Part shown: one piece after another, positions 59,386 through 64,000 of the stretch
Layout: each line of letters opens with the position of its first letter
Numbering within the stretch: position 1 is the first letter of the stretch
Origin: Tetrapisispora phaffii CBS 4417
Lineage: Eukaryota; Ascomycota; Saccharomycetes; Saccharomycetales; Saccharomycetaceae
NCBI RefSeq assembly: GCF_000236905.1
Contig: NC_016528.1
Span: 134,001-198,000 of the forward strand
DNA: 64,000 nt
Direction: 5' to 3'
The notes under the pieces: generated by a model
The model's input: only the letters and a program-made list of their open reading frames with translations
Told to the model about the DNA's origin: nothing
Databases searched by the model: none
Position numbers and translations under genes: made by a program

Positions 59386-59538
59386 GCGATACAGCCACTC
59401 AATAAATTCAATTATCATATATTTAATGAAACACACGAAAGGGATAAAAACGAAATAAGTATAAATACTTGTAAATAGTAACTTAATAACTTCTCTAACT
59501 ATTGCCTTAAACATTATCAACTACAAAAATAATCGTAA

Positions 59539-61608
59539 TTAATATGATACATCATTATTTAAAAGATATTCAGTAAGTTCTTTACCAAAATATGAGTCCA
59601 TTTCATTCCTTGAGTTGTCAAAGTGGGTTATTCTATCACACATTTCCAATAAGTCAAAATTAATTATTTCGGATATTCTTGAATCCTGATGGTACTCTGG
59701 ATGAGATAATATAAAGGATCTTAAGTAATTTGCAACTGAAGGCAGTTTTTTACTAGCTCTATCAGATATTAATTTCAGATAGTAATATAATCTTAAGTAT
59801 TTACTCGAATGTTTCAGTTCCTTCCAATCTTTTTCTATTATTTTCTTATCTATTAAAATTGGATTGATGTAAATTTGGAAAATACCATTTTCTTTGTTGT
59901 GGAAAATCTCATCAATGACTAATTCTTCAGTTTTACCCTCTGGATTCAAAGCATTATTAAATGTTGTTTTCCAATGGAATTTTTGAGAAGATATTGGATC
60001 ACGCTTATGAGCAGTGTCCATATTCTGCCATATCTTACTCATTGATAAGTATGGATTTAGTGAGTCTGAAAATTTTAATATGGACTCTACTAGTAAATAA
60101 ATAAAAATTGAATATGCTGCATTTTCGAAATCTGTTAGTTGTACTTCCAGAGGTCTGAATTCTACTCTCCAACCTGGAACTGACTTATTATCTGGAGTGG
60201 CATCTAGAGTTGGTGGTTTAAATCTTAATGTTTGCCAATTTGTACTTTGGATATTTTCGAAATGATTCTGTAAGGAACCGTCGGTTTTGTCATTAATATT
60301 TTCCTCGAAAATAACTAGTGGGTCCCTGACATACAAATGAGAAAAATGTTTGGCCATATCATAATCCATTGGTGCAATATCATTTTCCAACAGCACTTTT
60401 AACAAATCTTCGTTTAGAGGCACATTAGTATCGTTAAAAGTTCTCTTAAAAAATTTGTTACCACCTAAAAATAAATCGACGTGACTATACCTAGCTTTTG
60501 GGAGCGATTGTACTTTGTTGTATTTGTCCTTTGCGATGTTCCCTAGTCCACCAATGTTATATTGTGGCAAGACAGATTCTGTGTCCCTTTCTCTTGGAGT
60601 TCTGTCGTCAGTTCCCCCAGAGATAACATTCCATCTAACGTCTTGATCGGCTAACCAACCTTTGAAAAATGGTGCAGCAGAAGATAGTGCTAAGAAAATA
60701 GGAGCAAAATTAACTAATGAATCGTATAAGTACCTGGCTGCATTGATGTTTGGTGCCTGGTAAGTAGTTTGTAAACATGAACATCCCATACCGAATCCCA
60801 TGGAGTCCATATAAATATGGTCCTTCTTTGAAGCTCCAGCTGCCTCTGCATCTTCTCTTGGAAACCAATCTCTTTGATAGATTGTGTCATCGTGGTCCGG
60901 TGTGTTCATATCTTTGTACATTGGGATATTCATTGCCACTTTTTCACCACGTCTTTCCCTTATATTCGAGGTCAGAGTGGGAAATCTGATGTGTCTATTA
61001 ATCACTTCATCTGGTAAAAAAAGTGAACGTGAAGCATTGTTCTTGTGGTTCCAGACCAATTTTTCGTCCACGTTAATAAAATTGTTTGTCCCCAATCGTG
61101 GGAAAGAAGTGATGGTCAGAGGTTTGTACTTAATGCTCTTTGAATTTTCATTGTAATTGGAAATAATGTCCTCAGCGAGTTCTCTTCTGACCTTCATGTT
61201 GTATTCCACATAGTTATAGTTCCCATTGAGGTTCAAGTATGGGTTCAATGGCGTGGCTTCCAGCATGAATCTACCGTACTCCGGGTGGAAGTTGACGTCG
61301 TTGTCGAGACACAGTCTGTAGTAGTTGATGTTTTCATCAGAGACGCCGTTCAAATCAGTCGCTGTGTCAGTGTTCAACACGGTTAAAAGGTTGTCGTGGA
61401 CAATGTCCAATTTCGCCTGTTTCGACCATTCATTGAACTCAATTAACATGTACTCGATTTCATCACCCCAGTACAACTCATCATGATCTCGTTCCCCCGC
61501 ATTCTTGAAGACATTCAGAATGTACTGGACACCCTTTTCCCTAATAAAATCATTATATTCTCTCGACTCGTTCCAAACTAGTGGAGTCCCCAAAGCGAGC
61601 AAACCCAT
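59539..61608 (-). CDS. GSH1: Glutamate-cysteine ligase Gsh1
   Basis: Gsh1 joins glutamate and cysteine in an ATP-dependent reaction, the first and rate-limiting step of glutathione synthesis in the cytosol. The start is placed at the ATG ending at 61608 because the protein then begins MGLLALGTPLVW, like S. cerevisiae Gsh1. An in-frame ATG 17 codons upstream (61659) would add an unconserved extension. The resulting 689 residues compare with 678. Conserved family blocks include WGDEIEYMLIEF, FHPEYGRFMLEATP, RSLFLPDEVINRHIRFPTLT, the active-site segment YMDSMGFGMGCSCLQTTYQA, WLADQDVRWNVISGG, and WRVEFRPLEVQLTDFENAAY. The coding end near the start codon is GC-richer than the rest. The promoter carries a Yap1-type and a Cbf1-type site. 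Confidence 0.96.
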   Translation of the reverse strand: MGLLALGTPLVWNESREYNDFIREKGVQYILNVFKNAGERDHDELYWGDEIEYMLIEFNEWSKQAKLDIVHDNLLTVLNTDTATDLNGVSDENINYYRLCLDNDVNFHPEYGRFMLEATPLNPYLNLNGNYNYVEYNMKVRRELAEDIISNYNENSKSIKYKPLTITSFPRLGTNNFINVDEKLVWNHKNNASRSLFLPDEVINRHIRFPTLTSNIRERRGEKVAMNIPMYKDMNTPDHDDTIYQRDWFPREDAEAAGASKKDHIYMDSMGFGMGCSCLQTTYQAPNINAARYLYDSLVNFAPIFLALSSAAPFFKGWLADQDVRWNVISGGTDDRTPRERDTESVLPQYNIGGLGNIAKDKYNKVQSLPKARYSHVDLFLGGNKFFKRTFNDTNVPLNEDLLKVLLENDIAPMDYDMAKHFSHLYVRDPLVIFEENINDKTDGSLQNHFENIQSTNWQTLRFKPPTLDATPDNKSVPGWRVEFRPLEVQLTDFENAAYSIFIYLLVESILKFSDSLNPYLSMSKIWQNMDTAHKRDPISSQKFHWKTTFNNALNPEGKTEELVIDEIFHNKENGIFQIYINPILIDKKIIEKDWKELKHSSKYLRLYYYLKLISDRASKKLPSVANYLRSFILSHPEYHQDSRISEIINFDLLEMCDRITHFDNSRNEMDSYFGKELTEYLLNNDVSY

Positions 61609-61791
61609 TGACCAAAGTGTACAGTAGCGTGTGTATAGTAGCAGAGCGCGCAGGTTCACTGACGAGTCATTAATTTTTCAGCAATCAATTGATCTGCTAT
61701 TCTTTGCCTTTGCAGTTTCAGCGCTTCTTATATAATGCGCATTATGCCTTTCGTAACGTTGTTATAAGAAATAAAATTTTCCAAATTCGCA

Positions 61792-61798
61792 TTACTAA
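61792..61798. promoter_or_regulatory. Yap1 response element (TTACTAA) upstream of GSH1
   Basis: TTACTAA is the preferred Yap1 site. It lies about 184 bp upstream of the GSH1 start codon. In S. cerevisiae GSH1 is induced by Yap1 under oxidative and cadmium stress, so the motif fits. Confidence 0.6.
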
Positions 61799-61927
61799 TC
61801 ATTCCGAAGGGGGGCCCATGGACCTTGCATTGTCCTCGAGAGCTGCTTCTGGCTCGAGGCCCTCGAAGCGCCGCAGCGTTTTGCGCATTTCCGAAAAAGT
61901 GAAATCCATAAAAGGCAGAAACAAAAG

Positions 61928-61934
61928 CACGTGA
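61928..61934. promoter_or_regulatory. CACGTGA (Cbf1/Met4-type) site upstream of GSH1
   Basis: GCACGTGAC contains the Cbf1 core used by Met4 for sulfur-amino-acid and glutathione genes. It lies about 320 bp upstream of GSH1 and 296 bp upstream of the CHS6/BCH2 start codon. Confidence 0.55.
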
Positions 61935-62229
61935 CACGCATCAGTGAGAAAACTGTGGCGCAAACCGTGTTCCTCAAAAAGTCGAAAACGCGGCGGACGG
62001 GGTTCGATCGGGGGACTATCTGCTGTGTGTCCGGGTACGACCATGCGGGTTCATCGATAATTTTGAAATATGTTTATTACGTATCATATACATATATGTA
62101 TATATATGTATATACATATAGGAAACGATTGGATGTGTTCATTCAATTGGTATTATTGTATTCGTTCTGTTTGGGTCGCTATCTGGCTATGCTCAACCGA
62201 TCTTGTTGATTTGCTAGGCTCTTCTGAGA

Positions 62230-64000
62230 ATGCAGTATATATGGAAAAACGTATCGCATGGAGGCTCTAGAAGCAGGCATAATTCGAATGCATCGTCATC
62301 CGCTATTGGTAACTCTGTGATCTCAGATGTGGCTGCCAATGCCTTGTCGGGGAATATTCAATTGTCGAATTCCGGCATTGATCATGCCGCTCTCCCGCAG
62401 CCAGATACGCACAAGGCTCCACAGATCAGAATTCATAATGTGGCAGATTATAATTACGGTTATGTAAAATACAGTGCTAATAACACTCTCGATCTGCAGA
62501 ACTTCCCAAGGATCTTGGAGAAAACGTTTGGTGAGAGCTTGGGTAATCGAAGCTCGGTTCTCAATGCGCTGGCTGTTGGCAAATGTCTCTCAATAGGGTT
62601 GCCCGATTTGTTGCATTTTACGAAAATTGATAGGTTTTACAAGAATGAAGTGGGTGAATATTTGAACATCACTGGGATCGATTTCTCCAACGATGTTATG
62701 CCTCTGTCGTTCCTGAATATTTTGGACTCGGTGAGTAACAGCGATGCTGGGGGGAAAGGCATGGAAACGGGAAACGACAAGGTTCGCTTGATGACTTTTT
62801 GTTGTTGCAATATCTTTAGCGATATAGATATTAGAATTCGGTATGAGAGTCCCAAGAAGTACCAGGTCAGCGCAATTGACTTGCACAATCCAAGTTTGTT
62901 CGTCGAATTAGACGATGATCTATGGGAAGAGACCTTTGTCTCGTGTTGCATAAGAAGTATAATTATAAATGAGGATAAATTATGGAAGTCCCCAGGGTTG
63001 GTGGAATTGCCCTTTCTGATTAGTGAATTCAAAAACGCAAAAAGATTAGTTAAATCCATGTGTGAAAGATTACCCTTGTACTACAAAGCCGGCTTTGACT
63101 CAACAAAGGCCAACGATCTTACAATACTGCATAATAACCTGACTAAAGCGTTATTGAAATACTTGTCGATAGTTTCGAACGATCTGAATGACTATACCAT
63201 AAAAATACTGGAGAGTTTGATGGTGAAGGATGTGCAGAATAATCTGATATATCAGCTTGTAATTATTAAGATATTGGATCAAAATGAAATGAATGACATC
63301 AAGTTGATTAATCTGTTGAACATTACAATTAAAGAACTACTCAATTCAGTAATGAAACAGAAAAATAAAAACGATAATTTGCATTTATTAAATTGTACAA
63401 CAGAAATACTTATTATACAGGCAAGGTTTCTAATGAGAAGAAATGATTTAGAGGATGCTCTTGAAGTAGCCAAAAAAGTTGCAGCACTGTCTTCAGATTC
63501 ATTTGAGTCGTGGTTCCTGTTAGCATCTATCTATGTGGCTCTGGAACAGTATGACAATGCATTGTACTCAATAAACTCAATTCCAAGTTTACCAAAATAC
63601 GACAAGCAACAATTGAATATCATATCTCAAAAGAGCGTCATTGATTCAAATTATAAAAGGCCGTATGGGAGAAAAATTGATAGAAATTTAGGTACTGTCA
63701 TACCGTCAGGCTGTGATTTGAACTCTGCTGAACTGGATAATCTATCGAAAATACATAGGAATTTAAAAGAAAATGAGCTGAAATGTTTTATTTATGGCAG
63801 AACGATAATGCCATTTAATGACTGCAAAACTCCCAAAAGCACGTACTTAGATCAATCATGCTCTGAAATTGGGCCACTATATGGTGTTCAATCCATCAAC
63901 CTAATTAACTTTGTTTCGCCGAATGAAGTGAAAACAATTACAAATACACAGTTGTTACAAAGAAATTCAATAGTGAACCAGTATTCATGGTTTGAAACAC
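62230..64000 (+). CDS. CHS6: Exomer cargo adaptor of the ChAPs family (Chs6/Bch2), 3' partial
   Basis: ChAPs proteins (Chs5-Arf1-binding proteins) form the exomer coat at the trans-Golgi. It delivers cargo such as chitin synthase Chs3 and Fus1 to the plasma membrane. The frame opens at the ATG at 62230; an in-frame TAG at 62215 precedes it, so this is the first possible start. It runs off the window after 590 codons (the family is about 740-770 residues). A Ser/His-rich N-terminal extension precedes family blocks such as FPRILEKTFGESLGNRSSVL, GVGEYLNITGIDFS-like residues (here NEVGEYLNITGIDFS), DIDIRIRYESP, LWEETFVSCCIRSIII and SFESWFLLASIYVALEQYD, a TPR-like helix pair. It is near-certainly Chs6 or its duplicate Bch2; position beside GSH1 favours CHS6 (YJL099W). 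Confidence 0.9.
   Translation, partial: MQYIWKNVSHGGSRSRHNSNASSSAIGNSVISDVAANALSGNIQLSNSGIDHAALPQPDTHKAPQIRIHNVADYNYGYVKYSANNTLDLQNFPRILEKTFGESLGNRSSVLNALAVGKCLSIGLPDLLHFTKIDRFYKNEVGEYLNITGIDFSNDVMPLSFLNILDSVSNSDAGGKGMETGNDKVRLMTFCCCNIFSDIDIRIRYESPKKYQVSAIDLHNPSLFVELDDDLWEETFVSCCIRSIIINEDKLWKSPGLVELPFLISEFKNAKRLVKSMCERLPLYYKAGFDSTKANDLTILHNNLTKALLKYLSIVSNDLNDYTIKILESLMVKDVQNNLIYQLVIIKILDQNEMNDIKLINLLNITIKELLNSVMKQKNKNDNLHLLNCTTEILIIQARFLMRRNDLEDALEVAKKVAALSSDSFESWFLLASIYVALEQYDNALYSINSIPSLPKYDKQQLNIISQKSVIDSNYKRPYGRKIDRNLGTVIPSGCDLNSAELDNLSKIHRNLKENELKCFIYGRTIMPFNDCKTPKSTYLDQSCSEIGPLYGVQSINLINFVSPNEVKTITNTQLLQRNSIVNQYSWFET

Larger units (their letters stand above)
61609..62229. other. Divergent GSH1/CHS6-BCH2 promoter region
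   Basis: This is 621 bp between divergent start codons. About 61805-62045 is markedly GC- and CpG-rich. It is followed by a TA-rich stretch with ATGTATATACAT-type short palindromes (62085-62120) near the CHS6/BCH2 start. Overlapping open frames in the GC-rich patch on both strands have no family match. Confidence 0.5.

Noticed and set aside
61609..61659. 17-codon N-terminal extension of GSH1
   Set aside because: Gsh1 begins MGLLALGTPL; upstream residues do not match the family.
61860..61940. Point centromere (TTTCCGAA of CDEIII type with a nearby CACGTG of CDEI type)
   Set aside because: The two motifs are only about 40 bp apart and the intervening DNA is not the long AT-rich CDEII needed.

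Overview
The window is nuclear DNA from a budding yeast of the family Saccharomycetaceae. It is AT-rich, almost intron-free and densely packed with genes, and the proteins align closely with Saccharomyces cerevisiae proteins as I know them. Gene order mixes two pairs of S. cerevisiae segments. The left half mixes chrXIII-type genes (YHM2, RNT1, RNA1) with chrXV-type genes (RPL20, NOP58, SLY41, RRG7, BIL1, MUM3). The right half mixes chrX-type genes (UTP10, IME2, PAM16, GSM1, MEF2, GSH1) with chrXI-type genes (SPO14, GMH1, RQT4). Many genes expected in an unduplicated ancestor are missing (for example CUS1, ISW2, CPA1, TAF9, LSB6). I infer one track of a post-whole-genome-duplication genome with its own loss pattern, as in Vanderwaltozyma or Tetrapisispora. 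The genus is a guess.

Layout. 0-9.5 kb: RPL20 (exon 2 only), NOP58, SLY41, YHM2, a PET18-like TENA gene, RRG7 and BIL1. 9.9-15.7 kb: RNT1 and a very large ankyrin/RCC1/BTB gene resembling animal IBTK. 15.7-20.2 kb: no protein genes; one tRNA-Arg(UCU), a possible old LTR and a long promoter. 20.2-25.5 kb: a highly expressed-looking flocculin-repeat cell-wall gene, SDH4 and the sporulation gene MUM3. 25.5-35.6 kb: RNA1, an LCB3-type phosphatase, SPO14 and GMH1. 36-45.7 kb: UTP10 and IME2 around a 1.9-kb divergent regulatory region. 45.7-48.8 kb: a gene-free 3.1 kb. 48.8-64 kb: a SET3/SET4 gene, PAM16, RQT4, GSM1, MEF2, GSH1 and the start of a CHS6/BCH2 gene.

Themes. Ribosome biogenesis is represented by RPL20, NOP58, UTP10 and RNT1, with PAC/RRPE motifs at UTP10 and an RRPE-like motif at NOP58. 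Meiosis and sporulation are represented by IME2, MUM3 and SPO14, with a URS1 and two MSEs upstream of IME2 and an MSE at MUM3. Mitochondrial genes are YHM2, RRG7, SDH4, PAM16 and MEF2. CACGTGA sites recur in several promoters, including GSH1, which also has a Yap1-type site.

The most unusual structures are the four-module super-repeat of the flocculin-like protein, the perfect AT palindromes in the IME2 leader, GC-rich domains centred on two divergent promoters, and the IBTK-like gene. I found no clear evidence of a wholly new system. All gene names rest on remembered family sequence and synteny; no database search was run.
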